A DNA stretch of 46,796 nucleotides from an uncultured Spirochaetaceae bacterium (GCA_944389115.1 CALXLE010000142.1:1-46796), one strand, 5' to 3'; positions 32,629-42,273 are shown, counted from the first letter of the stretch. Notes: generated from the letters alone by a model not told the origin. Program-made: numbers and translations.

Positions 32629-33363
32629 ATGAAGCCATTGCAGACAGAAAAGATTTATGAGCTTATCATCAATGAAATCAATGACCTCATTGACGAATCG
32701 CATCTGCATGTAGGTGATAGGATACCTTCAGAGCGTGAAATTGCTGCAAGATTGTCTGTAAGCAGATCTTCTGTCCGCCAGGCTATTTCCGTATTGGTAA
32801 CGAAAGGAGTTCTCACTGTTAAGCAGGGTGGTGGAACATATGTAGCTGATGGTGCATTCAATGAAAAATTCACATTAGCTCAGCAGCTTAGTACCAGTCT
32901 TGCAGAGAATCAGATATCTCCACTTGAGATTGCAGAGATGCGTCTGTTCATTGAATGTGAATCCGCTAGGCTTTGCGCGATAAACGCAACAGACAATATA
33001 ATCATCAGGCTGCAGAGCATTCTGTATAGAGCATATAACTTCAATGAGAAGACGGATTCCCTTTTCAAAATTAACAATGATCTTCACTTTACGATAGCAG
33101 AAGGGGCTTCAAACCGTGTTCTCCTTCTGATAATGAGAAGTATCCTTGAGCTCATGTCCGCAAATATGTGGGAATGGGCAAAAAAGAAGAATATGAAGAA
33201 GGATGCCAAGATGCTTGAAACGCATAGGGAGCAGCATCGCCGTATTGTTGAAGCGATAATCGCCCATAATCCAGAAGAGGCTGAAGCCTGCATGCGTGAT
33301 CATCTTTCTGACATAACCCATGAAATGAATATCCTATTCAATGAGAGCATCCAGCATAAGTAG
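32629..33363 (+). CDS. GntR/FadR-family regulator, importer-linked, copy 2
   Basis: A 244-residue paralogue of the regulator at 25568-26278. The winged helix contains GDRIPSEREIAARLSVSR, VRQAISVLVTKGVL and GGGTYVAD. The FCD domain holds INNDLHFTIAEGASN and THREQHRRIVEAI. The start at 32629 is supported by GGGAGAG upstream. Its position after the importer genes and the two TGGT-N3-ACCA operators at 29155 and 29362 make it the best candidate repressor of that divergent pair. Its stop codon lies in the loop of a terminator-like hairpin. Confidence 0.9.
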   Translation: MKPLQTEKIYELIINEINDLIDESHLHVGDRIPSEREIAARLSVSRSSVRQAISVLVTKGVLTVKQGGGTYVADGAFNEKFTLAQQLSTSLAENQISPLEIAEMRLFIECESARLCAINATDNIIIRLQSILYRAYNFNEKTDSLFKINNDLHFTIAEGASNRVLLLIMRSILELMSANMWEWAKKKNMKKDAKMLETHREQHRRIVEAIIAHNPEEAEACMRDHLSDITHEMNILFNESIQHK

Positions 33364-33374
33364 TTATGCTGGAT
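33349..33374 (+). terminator. Terminator overlapping the end of gntR
   Basis: ATCCAGCATAA (33349-33359) pairs perfectly with TTATGCTGGAT (33364-33374). The four-base loop GTAG contains the gntR stop codon. Only TTTG follows, so the efficiency is uncertain. Confidence 0.5.
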
Positions 33375-33450
33375 ATGTTTGTCCCATTTAACTTAATAAG
33401 AAAATACATAGATTATTTTTGCTGCCATGTTCGGAAAAGGAGGAATGGAT

Positions 33451-34443
33451 ATGGAGAAGGCATTGGTATATACAAACTATCCATCATCTTATCAAGAGGA
33501 ACTAAATAAAGCATTCAGCGATGCGGGGTTCAGCGTCGTCTGGATAGCTCCCAATCCGAATGATGGATCTCTAAAGGAAAGAGCCTGCAGGGAAGCAGCC
33601 GATGCTTCAGTTGCCATACTCGGTGCTGGTCTGCCCGTATCTGTTCTTGAGTCTTCCAGTGTATTGAGATGGGTTCATTTTGACTGGGTAGGTATAGAGA
33701 ATGCAGCAACGAAGACTCTCTTTGATAAAGGCGTAATAATAACGAATGGTTCCGGCCGTAATTCTATCTGCCTTGCTGAGCATGTTTTCTATTTTATCTT
33801 CACGATGACCTATGAATCGCGTCATATCCTCGAAGCTCAGGACAGGCATGAGTGGAAGGTTAAGCATGACTATCCATATGCATCATTATATGGGCGTTCC
33901 ATGCTGATACTAGGTACAGGAAGTATCGGACAGGCGATTGCATCCCGGGCAAAGGCATTCGGGATGAGGACTATCGGATTCTCCCGGACAAGGAAGGACC
34001 TTGCCATGTTCGATGAGATTCTTGCCTCATCGGAAGGAGCAATCCTCCAAGATGCTGTGAAGGATATCGATTTCCTTGTTGTTGCTGCATCCCTCAATAA
34101 ATCCTCGTACCATATGGTCGATAGCAGAGTATTCGAAGCAATGAAGCCCGATGCATATGTCGTGAACATAAGCCGTGGATCGGTCATCGATGAAGCGGCT
34201 TTGATAGAAGCCCTGAGGGAAAAGAGAATAGCAGGAGCAGGGCTTGATACAGTGGAGCAGGAGCCGCTTTCACAGGATAGTCCTTTATGGGATTTTCCTT
34301 CGGTGGTTATAACTCCGCATAGTACGCCTCAGAGCCCGCTTAAGTTTGAAATCGGTGTAAATACCGTAATAGAGAATATCGGGAGATTCAGATCTGGTGC
34401 TAAGCTTATAAACGCACAGAGCGCACAGGATCTGCTGAATTAA
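33451..34443 (+). CDS. D-isomer-specific 2-hydroxyacid dehydrogenase family protein
   Basis: A 330-residue NAD-binding oxidoreductase. The Rossmann motif ILGTGSIGQ begins near residue 153. Arg242 (NISRGS), Glu271 (EQEP) and His290 (ITPHSTPQ) form the catalytic triad. It is a divergent member, unlike the glycerate-type enzyme at 19609. The substrate is unknown. ATG 33451 lies 7 bases after AAGGAGG; ATG 33445 is too close and 33427 is upstream of that site. It heads the GH3-GH31-GH1 cluster, so it may process a released sugar acid, or be a regulatory or detoxifying enzyme. Confidence 0.85.
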   Translation: MEKALVYTNYPSSYQEELNKAFSDAGFSVVWIAPNPNDGSLKERACREAADASVAILGAGLPVSVLESSSVLRWVHFDWVGIENAATKTLFDKGVIITNGSGRNSICLAEHVFYFIFTMTYESRHILEAQDRHEWKVKHDYPYASLYGRSMLILGTGSIGQAIASRAKAFGMRTIGFSRTRKDLAMFDEILASSEGAILQDAVKDIDFLVVAASLNKSSYHMVDSRVFEAMKPDAYVVNISRGSVIDEAALIEALREKRIAGAGLDTVEQEPLSQDSPLWDFPSVVITPHSTPQSPLKFEIGVNTVIENIGRFRSGAKLINAQSAQDLLN

Positions 34444-34464
34444 TAGAAAAAAGGAGATTGATTT

Positions 34465-36882
34465 ATGGATAGATGGTATCGTCATTTCTATCAGCCAGGG
34501 ATTCCTCTTGGAAAGGATGGCCGCAGAGTCACATGCTCGGATGAACATATTGCACTCTCCCGCAGAGCTGCTGCGGAGGGAGCTGTTCTCCTGAAGAATG
34601 AAGGAAATATGCTTCCGCTCAAAAGACGTGTGGCTGTCTTCGGAAAGGGAATTGCGGACTATGTTAAAGGTGGCGGTGGAAGCGGCGATGTGACTGTGCC
34701 ATATATGCATAGCATTCTTGATGGACTGAGACAGAAAAAGGCTGTAGGTCTTCTTGATTTCGATGAGGACCTTGCTGAGTACTATCAGTGCTATGTCGAT
34801 GCAGAATATGCAGCAGGTGCGGAACCAGGGCTTGTGAAGGAAGCTGCGTTTCCTTCAGAGCTTGCATCGAAGGCAAGGAAGAAAGCCGATACAGCTTTGA
34901 TAGCCATCAGCAGATTCTCCGGTGAGAACTGGGATAGGATAAGCGAGGGAAGCCCTGTATTCTCGACAGAGAAGGGAACGATGGAGCTTCTGAAGAAAGA
35001 GGCTGCAATCTTCGAGCATGGAGACTTCTATCTCAGCAATGCAGAACGGAAGATGGTCGATTCTGTTCTTGCTTTGTTCGATGATGTCATCGTAGTCCTG
35101 AATGCAGGTGGCATGGTCGATGTCTCATGGATTGCTGGAGAGGGTAAGATAAAGGCTGCTATCCAGGCTTTCCAGGGAGGTATGGAAGGCGGGGTCGCTA
35201 TTGCCGATCTCCTTACAGGAGAGAAGAATCCGTGCGGAAGGCTTACCGATACATATGCCAGGGATCTTTCCGATTATCCTTCGAGCTTCAATTTCCATGA
35301 GTCCCTTGATTACGTAGAGTACCAGGATGACATATTCGTCGGATACAGGTATTTCAGTACCATCCCCGGAGCCGATGCCAAGGTTATCTATCCATTTGGC
35401 TATGGCCTATCGTATACATCGTATGCTTTGGAGGAGATTGCCTCTTCATTCGTTGATGGTGAGGTTCGCCTTACGATACGGGTTGAAAACACAGGAAATC
35501 TTCCTGGACGCGATGTCATCGAAATCTATGCAGGACTTCCGAAAGGACGGCTGGATACGCCTGCAAGAATGCTTGCATCATTTGCCAAGACAAAGGAGCT
35601 TGGTCCTGGCGAGCATGAGGATATCGCGATATCATTCCCGCTCTCTGTTGTCTCCGAGTTCGATGATGATGGTGCGATAAGCGAGGGGTCATGGCTTCTG
35701 GAGAAGGGCAGATACAGCATTCTTATGACAGATGACGGGTTGTCATTCCATGAGCTGTCGTGCCGTACAGAGCTTGCCGATGATTGCATAATCTCAACAC
35801 CGGGCCATCATCTTGTTCCGAATGCGCTCCATAGAAGATTGAGGAGCAATGGCCAGTATGAGGATCTCAAGACATCGGAGAAAGCCTCGCCTGAGCCTGC
35901 ATTCCCTCGTCAGGATATCTCCACGCTTGAAGGCGTCAATCCAATCGAGAGAGCTAGGACGGAAAGACTCACACGCAAGGAGATGAGGGATCTTGAGAGC
36001 GGGTTCATGCATCATGTTGCAGATGGAGATATGTCCCTTGATGAGTTCATTGCATCCCTGCCTGATGATGTTCTTGTAGATATAACCGGCGGACAGCCCA
36101 ATACAGGCGTTGCGAATACATACGGAGTAGGTAATCAGCCGGAGTTCGGTATTCCGAATGTGATGACAGCTGATGGACCTGCTGGGCTGAGGATCCTTCC
36201 TGGCCGCGGCGTAACAGCTACGGCATGGCCATGCGCAACGCTTCTTGCCTCTACCTGGGATACTGAGCTTGTAGAAGCAGTCGGAAGGGCAGGTGGCGAG
36301 GAGGTTAAGGAGAATAATATCGGAATATGGCTCACTCCTGCGGTCAATATCCATAGAAGCCCTCTCTGCGGACGCAACTTCGAGTATTACTCGGAGGATC
36401 CACTGCTTGCGGGCAGAATCGGAGCTGCAATGGTCCGTGGAATACAGAGCAATGGAATCGGAGCCTCTGTGAAGCATTTTGCCCTGAACAACAAGGAGAC
36501 GAATAGGAAGGACAGTGATTCCAGAGTCTCAGAGAGAGCAATCAGGGAGATATACCTTAAGCAGTTCGAGATTATCGTAAAGGAATCCGATCCTATCTCG
36601 ATCATGTCGTCGTACAACATAATCAACGGAGTAAAGGCTTCTGAAAATAAGGAGCTCCTTACCGATATCCTACGCAATGAATGGGGATTCAGAGGATTCG
36701 TTACAACCGACTGGTGGACGCATGGCGAGCATTACCTCGAGCTTCTTGCAGGCAATGATCTCAAGATGGGCAATGGCTACCCGGAAAGAGTTCATGAGGC
36801 GCTCAGAGCTGGAGCGATAACGATTGAGGATATAAGGAAGAATGTCCGATGCATTCTGTCCGCTATCCTTAGGCTGGAGTAG
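34465..36882 (+). CDS. GH3 beta-glycosidase with swapped domain order
   Basis: An 805-residue intracellular GH3 enzyme with its domains in the inverted order. The alpha/beta sandwich domain comes first (RRAAAEGAVLLKNEGNMLPL near residues 32-52). A fibronectin III-like domain follows (VENTGNLPGRDVIEIYAG, about 342-360), and the TIM barrel last (GVGNQPEFGIPNVMTADGPAG, about 555 onward). The catalytic Asp is about 749 in FVTTDWW; KHFALNNKE and GRNFEYYSEDP line the site. This order is known for a few rumen-bacterial beta-glucosidases. Likely a beta-glucosidase or beta-xylosidase on imported oligosaccharides. An AAAGGAG site precedes ATG, and the next gene starts 7 bases after its stop. Confidence 0.92.
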   Translation: MDRWYRHFYQPGIPLGKDGRRVTCSDEHIALSRRAAAEGAVLLKNEGNMLPLKRRVAVFGKGIADYVKGGGGSGDVTVPYMHSILDGLRQKKAVGLLDFDEDLAEYYQCYVDAEYAAGAEPGLVKEAAFPSELASKARKKADTALIAISRFSGENWDRISEGSPVFSTEKGTMELLKKEAAIFEHGDFYLSNAERKMVDSVLALFDDVIVVLNAGGMVDVSWIAGEGKIKAAIQAFQGGMEGGVAIADLLTGEKNPCGRLTDTYARDLSDYPSSFNFHESLDYVEYQDDIFVGYRYFSTIPGADAKVIYPFGYGLSYTSYALEEIASSFVDGEVRLTIRVENTGNLPGRDVIEIYAGLPKGRLDTPARMLASFAKTKELGPGEHEDIAISFPLSVVSEFDDDGAISEGSWLLEKGRYSILMTDDGLSFHELSCRTELADDCIISTPGHHLVPNALHRRLRSNGQYEDLKTSEKASPEPAFPRQDISTLEGVNPIERARTERLTRKEMRDLESGFMHHVADGDMSLDEFIASLPDDVLVDITGGQPNTGVANTYGVGNQPEFGIPNVMTADGPAGLRILPGRGVTATAWPCATLLASTWDTELVEAVGRAGGEEVKENNIGIWLTPAVNIHRSPLCGRNFEYYSEDPLLAGRIGAAMVRGIQSNGIGASVKHFALNNKETNRKDSDSRVSERAIREIYLKQFEIIVKESDPISIMSSYNIINGVKASENKELLTDILRNEWGFRGFVTTDWWTHGEHYLELLAGNDLKMGNGYPERVHEALRAGAITIEDIRKNVRCILSAILRLE

Positions 36883-36889
36883 TGCTGAT

Positions 36890-39010
36890 ATGAAATTCCT
36901 TAATGGCTACTGGCTTCTTGGGAAAGGTGTAAAGCGCATCCTTCATGCTGATTATGTTGAGCAGGAACAGGGGGAGCAATCCCTCTGTCTCTATGCTGCT
37001 GCGAAGAAGATAGAGAAGCGGGGTGATACGCTCAATCTTCCGATGCTGACAACTGAGATCACTGCTGTGATGGATGATGTGCTGAAAGTCGATGTCTATC
37101 ACCATAAGGGGGCTCTGGATAAAGGTCCTTCATTTGTTCCTTGTCCCTGTGAATCTGGTAAGATTATCATCAATGATTCTTCCATAATGGCAGGAAAGCT
37201 GTCAGCAAAGCTTTCAGATGGGACAATCGTATTCGATTATGATGGCAGAGAGATAACAAGACGAGAGAAGACACTCTCCGGATACTATACAGTCGATGAC
37301 AGACCTTATGCTGCTGAGTATCTGAGGGCATCTGTAGGTGAGACATTCTATGGTCTGGGTGAGCGATTCACTCCATTTGTTAAGAATGGCCAGAGCGTAG
37401 ATATCTGGAATGAGGATGGAGGGACAGCGAGTGAGCAGGCATATAAGAATATTCCATTCATACTCTCATCCCGCGGTTATGGCATTCTCGTATCGTCATA
37501 TGGAAGGGTGTCGTTTGAAGTGGAGAGCGAAGCCGTGGAGGACCTCCAGTTCTCCGTTCCGGGCGAGAGGCTTACATACTATATCATAGCCGGCAAGACG
37601 CTTTCAGATGTTCTCATGCGCTATTCGGATCTCGCAGGGAAACCCGCTTTGCCTCCGGATTGGTCGTTTGGTCTCTGGCTATCCACATCATTCACAACCG
37701 ACTACAGTGAGCAGACTGTGATGTCATTCATTGAGGGAATGGAGAAAAGGAACATACCTATTTCCGTGTTCCATTTCGACTGCTTCTGGATGAAGGGATT
37801 CCATTGGACGGATTTCCTCTGGGATGAAAAGATGTTCCCTGATCCCGAGGGACTGCTGAAGAGAATCCATGACAAGGGAATAAAGGTCTGCGTCTGGATA
37901 AATCCATATATAGCGCAGCGTTCTGCGCTCTTCGATGAAGGTGCGGAGAAGGGATATTTCCTGAAAAGAGCAGATGGCAGCATCTGGCAGTGGGATATGT
38001 GGCAGGCAGGTATGGCTATTGTCGATTTCACGAATCCTGAAGCTGCATCATGGTATTGTTCCCACCTCAGAAAGCTTATGGATATGGGCGTTGATTGCTT
38101 CAAGACCGATTTCGGGGAACGTATACCATATGAAGATGTTGTATGGCACGATGGCTCTGATCCATGCCTTATGCATAATTACTATTCATTCCTCTACAAT
38201 AAGGTAGTTTTCACGCTGCTTCAGCATGAAAAAGGGAATTATGCTGTCGTGTTTGCCAGATCTGCATCGATAGGAAGCCAGCAGTTCCCTGTCCATTGGG
38301 GCGGTGATTGCAGTGCCAGCTATCCATCGATGGCTGAAACGCTGCGGGGCGGATTGTCCCTCGCATTGTGCGGATTCGGTTTCTGGAGCCATGATATAAG
38401 TGGATTCGAAGATACTGCGACCCCGGATCTGTATAAACGATGGATTGCATTCGGAATGTTCTCATCGCATTCACGGCTTCATGGAAGTTCCTCTTACAGG
38501 GTGCCTTGGGCATTCGATGACGAGGCTTCCGAGGTCACTGCATTCTTTGCTTCGCTTAAGAAGAGACTGATGCCATACATAATGAAAGCAGCAGAAGAGG
38601 CACATTCATCCGGTATTCCGGTAATGAGGCCGATGGTTCTTGCTTTCCCGGATGATGAAACGGCGAAGTATCTAGATAGGCAGTATATGTTCGGCCCATC
38701 AATCCTTGTCGCGCCTGTCATGGATCCGGAAGGATATTGCCGGTTCTATCTACCAGAAGGGAAATGGTATCCGCTTCTTGGAGGAAAAGCAGAGCAGGGC
38801 GGCTCTTGGAAAGATGGCAGATATGATTACTTCTCACTTCCTCTTTATGTGAAGGAAGGTACTGTGATTGTTATGGAAGAGGACGGTAAGCGAGTGTGCC
38901 ATATCTATGGCAATGCATCGAATACTGAGGCCTGCGGCGAATATGAATCTGCTGCTATGCATAATGCTGATGGGACAGTGCAGGCAATCACTGCTAAGGA
39001 GCGTTTATGA
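36890..39010 (+). CDS. yicI: GH31 alpha-xylosidase (YicI-like)
   Basis: A 706-residue retaining GH31 enzyme. FHFDCFWMKGF and the nucleophile motif CFKTDFGERIP (Asp about 407) are the forms seen in YicI alpha-xylosidases rather than in alpha-glucosidases. FARSASIGSQQFPVHWGGDC and SHDISGFEDTATPDLYKRW are also typical. There is no signal peptide. It would remove alpha-1,6-xylosyl residues from xyloglucan oligosaccharides (isoprimeverose units). ATG 36890 is preferred; an in-frame ATG at 36842 would overlap the GH3 gene by 41 bases and lacks a binding site. The stop overlaps the GH1 start as ATGA. Confidence 0.9.
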   Translation: MKFLNGYWLLGKGVKRILHADYVEQEQGEQSLCLYAAAKKIEKRGDTLNLPMLTTEITAVMDDVLKVDVYHHKGALDKGPSFVPCPCESGKIIINDSSIMAGKLSAKLSDGTIVFDYDGREITRREKTLSGYYTVDDRPYAAEYLRASVGETFYGLGERFTPFVKNGQSVDIWNEDGGTASEQAYKNIPFILSSRGYGILVSSYGRVSFEVESEAVEDLQFSVPGERLTYYIIAGKTLSDVLMRYSDLAGKPALPPDWSFGLWLSTSFTTDYSEQTVMSFIEGMEKRNIPISVFHFDCFWMKGFHWTDFLWDEKMFPDPEGLLKRIHDKGIKVCVWINPYIAQRSALFDEGAEKGYFLKRADGSIWQWDMWQAGMAIVDFTNPEAASWYCSHLRKLMDMGVDCFKTDFGERIPYEDVVWHDGSDPCLMHNYYSFLYNKVVFTLLQHEKGNYAVVFARSASIGSQQFPVHWGGDCSASYPSMAETLRGGLSLALCGFGFWSHDISGFEDTATPDLYKRWIAFGMFSSHSRLHGSSSYRVPWAFDDEASEVTAFFASLKKRLMPYIMKAAEEAHSSGIPVMRPMVLAFPDDETAKYLDRQYMFGPSILVAPVMDPEGYCRFYLPEGKWYPLLGGKAEQGGSWKDGRYDYFSLPLYVKEGTVIVMEEDGKRVCHIYGNASNTEACGEYESAAMHNADGTVQAITAKERL

Positions 39011-40341
39011 ATGATATCTACTCATTCCCCGCTGATTTCGAGTGGGGGACGGCAACGGCAAGTTATCAGGTAGAGGGTGCTGTGCATGAAGATGGCAGAA
39101 GCGAATCGATCTGGGATGTATTCGCAAGAGAGCCTGGAAAGGTATATATGGGAGCTGATGGCAGCGTTGCCTGTGATCAGTACCACAGGTATGAGGAGGA
39201 CATTGCCCTTATTTCCTCTCTTGGATTCAAAGCATACCGTTTCTCAATTGCATGGCCGAGGATTATCCCTGATGGGACAGGGGAAGTGAATGAGGCAGGC
39301 CTTGATTATTACAGAAAGCTATGTGATTCAATCCATGCCCATGGAATGAAAGCCACTGCTACAGTCTATCATTGGGATCTTCCTGCAGTGCTTCAGGAGA
39401 AGGGCGGATGGACTAATCGTGATATAGTCGATGCCTTTGAATCATATGCCGAGGCCTGCTTCAGAGGACTTGGTGATAAAGTTGATAGCTGGATTACAAT
39501 CAATGAGCCTTTCTGTGTCACTTATCTTGGATATTATTATGGAGAACATGCCCCGGGCCATCATGATCTTAATGAGACGATAGCTGCAATCCATCATGTG
39601 AATCTTGCACATGGGAGGGCTGTCCAGATATATAGACAACTAGGCCTTAAAGCTCCTATCGGGATTACCTGGAATCTTTCGACACCTCGTCCCTATGATA
39701 GCTCCTCAGCTTCTATGAAGGCTGTTGAGTATGCGATAGCAGTGAAATCAAGGGTATTCACCGATCCAGTGCTGAAGGGTTCATACCCGGATCTTCTCGA
39801 TGAACTTGGGTTCAGATTCCCCGTCAAGGATGGGGATATGGAGACGATAAGCCAGCCCATAGATTTCATAGGCCTTAATTATTATACGGAGGATGCTGTT
39901 GTGTATTCCGAGACCAATCCTTTCAGGTTCTCTGCAGCTCCTGACTGGCATCCTGTTACCGATATGGGTTGGCAGATTATCCCAGATGGACTTCTTAGAC
40001 AGCTCAGATGGATAAGCAGTGAATCCGGTAATATGCCTCTGTATATTACGGAGAATGGTTCTGCAGAGAAGGATGAGCTGACAGCTGATGGCCGTGTGCA
40101 TGATGCTGCAAGGATTGATTATCTCAGAAAGCATTTCAAAGCCACTGCTGAAGCGATAGGCGAAGGTATCAATCTGAAAGGATATTATATCTGGTCATTC
40201 ATAGATAACTTCGAATGGGCAAAGGGATACAGCAAGCGGTTCGGTATTGTCTACTGTGATTATGCAACCTTAGAGCGTATCCCAAAGGATAGTGCATATT
40301 TTGCAAAGGATGTCATAACGGGACTTTCTGACTGGTGCTGA
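39007..40341 (+). CDS. GH1 beta-glucosidase/beta-galactosidase
   Basis: A 444-residue GH1 enzyme of the usual length. TINEPF carries the acid/base Glu167, YITENGSA the nucleophile Glu349, and the opening FPADFEWGTATASYQVEGA is the family N-terminal signature. The C-terminal SFIDNFEWAKGYSKRFGIVY is also diagnostic, and the absence of a phospho-sugar pocket motif argues against 6-phospho-glycosides. It overlaps the GH31 stop by 4 bases, so both enzymes are made together. It probably releases glucose or galactose from the debranched backbone. Confidence 0.94.
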   Translation: MNDIYSFPADFEWGTATASYQVEGAVHEDGRSESIWDVFAREPGKVYMGADGSVACDQYHRYEEDIALISSLGFKAYRFSIAWPRIIPDGTGEVNEAGLDYYRKLCDSIHAHGMKATATVYHWDLPAVLQEKGGWTNRDIVDAFESYAEACFRGLGDKVDSWITINEPFCVTYLGYYYGEHAPGHHDLNETIAAIHHVNLAHGRAVQIYRQLGLKAPIGITWNLSTPRPYDSSSASMKAVEYAIAVKSRVFTDPVLKGSYPDLLDELGFRFPVKDGDMETISQPIDFIGLNYYTEDAVVYSETNPFRFSAAPDWHPVTDMGWQIIPDGLLRQLRWISSESGNMPLYITENGSAEKDELTADGRVHDAARIDYLRKHFKATAEAIGEGINLKGYYIWSFIDNFEWAKGYSKRFGIVYCDYATLERIPKDSAYFAKDVITGLSDWC

Positions 40342-40407
40342 TTGCTTTACTGTAATCGTGATACGATAGTTCTTGCTGAATGATTTCAGCTATTAGGAGG
40401 TTTTTTG

Positions 40408-41460
40408 ATGGAAGGCAATATGAAGGTCGCTGTCATGGAGGACATCGGCAGGATAGAGATAGAGGAGCGTCCGATCCCGCAGCCGAAGGACAATGAGGTC
40501 CTGGTCAAGATAGGGTATGTCGGCATCTGCGGGAGCGATGTGCATTACTTCGAGACCGGGGCAATCGGGGACTTCGTCGTAAAGCCGCCGTTCGTGCTCG
40601 GACATGAGGCAGCAGGCACCGTCATTGCGGCAGGGAAGGATGTGAAGAATCTGAAGGTCGGAGACAGGGTTGCTATGGAGCCTGGAAAGACGTGCGGGCA
40701 CTGCGAGTTCTGCAGGACTGGCCGCTACAACCTCTGCCCCGATGTGCAGTTCTTCGCGACGCCTCCTGTGGATGGGGTGTTCCAGGAGTATGTAGCATAC
40801 GATGCCGATATGTGCTTCAGGCTTCCCGATAATGTATCCCTGATGGAAGGGGCGCTGATAGAACCGCTTGCTGTCGGGTTCCACGCTGCGAACCAGGGAG
40901 GGGCGCATATAGGGCAGAAGGCGGTCGTCTTCGGATCCGGATGCATCGGGCTGATGTGCATGCTTGCGCTGAAGGCGGAAGGGGTGACCGAGGTGTATGT
41001 GGTCGACGTCATTGATTCCCGCCTAGAGAAGGCTGCAAGGCTTGGAGCGACGGCAGTGGTGAACAGCAGCAGGGAGGATGCCATCAGGCGGATAGCGGAG
41101 CTGGCCGGAGGGAATGGCGTTGATCTTGCCATCGACACGGCAGGGGCCGATGTGACGGTCAACCAGGCGATAAGGATGGTGAAGCCAGGCGGGACGATCG
41201 TGTGTGTGGGATACAGCAGGAGCGGCCAGGTGACGATGGACATGAGCGTAGCGCTGAACAAGGAGATCACATTCCGCACTGTATTCAGGTACAGGCACAT
41301 CTATCCTATGGCGATAGCAGCGGTAGCGGCGGGCAAGATCGATCTGAAGGATGTCGTGACGAACAGGTTCACGCTTGACCAGATCCAGGAGGCTATGGAG
41401 AAGAGCGTGAGCGATAAGGTGAACATCGTCAAGGCTGTTATTGAAGTAGCAGGGGAGTAA
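40408..41460 (+). CDS. Zinc-dependent sorbitol/xylitol-type dehydrogenase
   Basis: A 350-residue medium-chain dehydrogenase. The catalytic zinc motif [13 protein letters not shown] and GHEAAG, the structural zinc Cys cluster [15 protein letters not shown], and the nucleotide-binding FGSGCIGLM are all present. It most resembles sorbitol (L-iditol) or xylitol dehydrogenases, which oxidise polyols to ketoses with NAD. AGGAGG lies 7 bases before ATG. Base composition is striking: sampled lines reach 62-65% GC, while the operon on its 3' side is near 40%. Codons are C/G-ending, indicating recent transfer or strong codon selection. It is separated from GH1 by 66 bases. Confidence 0.9.
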   Translation: MEGNMKVAVMEDIGRIEIEERPIPQPKDNEVLVKIGYVGICGSDVHYFETGAIGDFVVKPPFVLGHEAAGTVIAAGKDVKNLKVGDRVAMEPGKTCGHCEFCRTGRYNLCPDVQFFATPPVDGVFQEYVAYDADMCFRLPDNVSLMEGALIEPLAVGFHAANQGGAHIGQKAVVFGSGCIGLMCMLALKAEGVTEVYVVDVIDSRLEKAARLGATAVVNSSREDAIRRIAELAGGNGVDLAIDTAGADVTVNQAIRMVKPGGTIVCVGYSRSGQVTMDMSVALNKEITFRTVFRYRHIYPMAIAAVAAGKIDLKDVVTNRFTLDQIQEAMEKSVSDKVNIVKAVIEVAGE

Positions 41461-41471
41461 ATCATTTTTTG

Positions 41472-41497
41472 GGGCAGCTATGATTTCATAGTTGCCC
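41472..41497. other. Stem-loop between convergent dehydrogenase and gntR genes
   Basis: GGGCAGCTATG pairs with CATAGTTGCCC over 11 bp with one G-T pair and a four-base loop. No T-run follows on either strand, so it is not a canonical terminator, but its position between convergent genes suggests a 3'-end role. Confidence 0.45.
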
Positions 41498-41515
41498 ATA
41501 CGTTAGGGTCAAAAT

Positions 41516-42238
41516 TTAATTGAAGACGCCACTCATTTCGGTAACAACGGTTGACATGTGATCATACATAATCTGGCTTGCTAGTTCAGGATTATGATTA
41601 CATATTGCGTTAACAAGATCTTCGTGTTGTTCCCAATTCTTATCCTTCCACATTCGCTGATTCCCGGAATGTTCTTTTCCCCAATACCAAAGATTGCCAT
41701 TCATGAGCTCAATAAAGCATTCCATGAAAATTTTGTAGACTTTATTATCTGCCCCATCTGCAATTGTTCGGTGAAGTTCAATATTCAGATTATAAAAATT
41801 GGGATAATTATCTCCTGTAAATGATTTTGATTGGGCAATAATATTTCTCAACTTGTTACAAATCTTCTCGTCAGCATTGATTGCACATAGTTTTGCTGTT
41901 TCACTCTCAATGAGTCTTCGGGCTTGTGCTATTTCGATTGGATTGATTTGTCTTGCAGCAAGACTTTGCCCAAGGCTATCAACAATAATATCTTTAGGAA
42001 CCTTATTCATAGGTTCTGCAACATATGTGCCATCTCCTTGTTTAACTGTAATTAGGCCTTTACTTGCGATGGCAGAGATAGCCTGTCTTACTGATGTCCT
42101 GCTGACCGACAAAGCTTGGGCCAACTCTCTCTCGGATGGCAATTTATCTCCAGGCTTAAGATGTTCTTGCTCAATCAGGGCTTCTATCTGATGGCTTATT
42201 ATCGTATAGAGCTTTTCTGTCTTGATTGGAGACAGCAT
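41516..42238 (-). CDS. GntR/FadR-family regulator, copy 3
   Basis: A 240-residue paralogue of the regulators at 25568 and 32629; its first residues (MLSPIKTEKLY) nearly match copy 1. The winged helix has GDKLPSERELAQALSVSR, VRQAISAIASKGLI and GDGTYVAE. The FCD part has LNIELHRTIADGADN and WEQHEDLVNAICNH. The start at 42238 is supported by GGGAGGT on the minus strand; an in-frame ATG at 42274 is rejected. It is divergent from the sugar importer at 42522. Operator-like TGGTCTAGCCA (42263-42273), overlapping its own leader, and a related site at 42481 are likely targets. Confidence 0.9.
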   Translation of the reverse strand: MLSPIKTEKLYTIISHQIEALIEQEHLKPGDKLPSERELAQALSVSRTSVRQAISAIASKGLITVKQGDGTYVAEPMNKVPKDIIVDSLGQSLAARQINPIEIAQARRLIESETAKLCAINADEKICNKLRNIIAQSKSFTGDNYPNFYNLNIELHRTIADGADNKVYKIFMECFIELMNGNLWYWGKEHSGNQRMWKDKNWEQHEDLVNAICNHNPELASQIMYDHMSTVVTEMSGVFN

Positions 42239-42262
42239 ATTTACCTCCCTTTGAAGGTTTAT

Positions 42263-42273
42263 TGGTCTAGCCA
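42263..42273 (-). promoter_or_regulatory. GntR-type operator upstream of gntR copy 3
   Basis: TGGTCTAGCCA differs from the TGGT-N3-ACCA palindrome by one base. It lies 25 bases upstream of the gntR start, where it would allow autoregulation. Confidence 0.45.

Noticed and set aside
41472-41497. Stem-loop as a rho-independent terminator
   Set aside because: The stem is good, but there is no T-run on either strand, so I list it only as a stem-loop.
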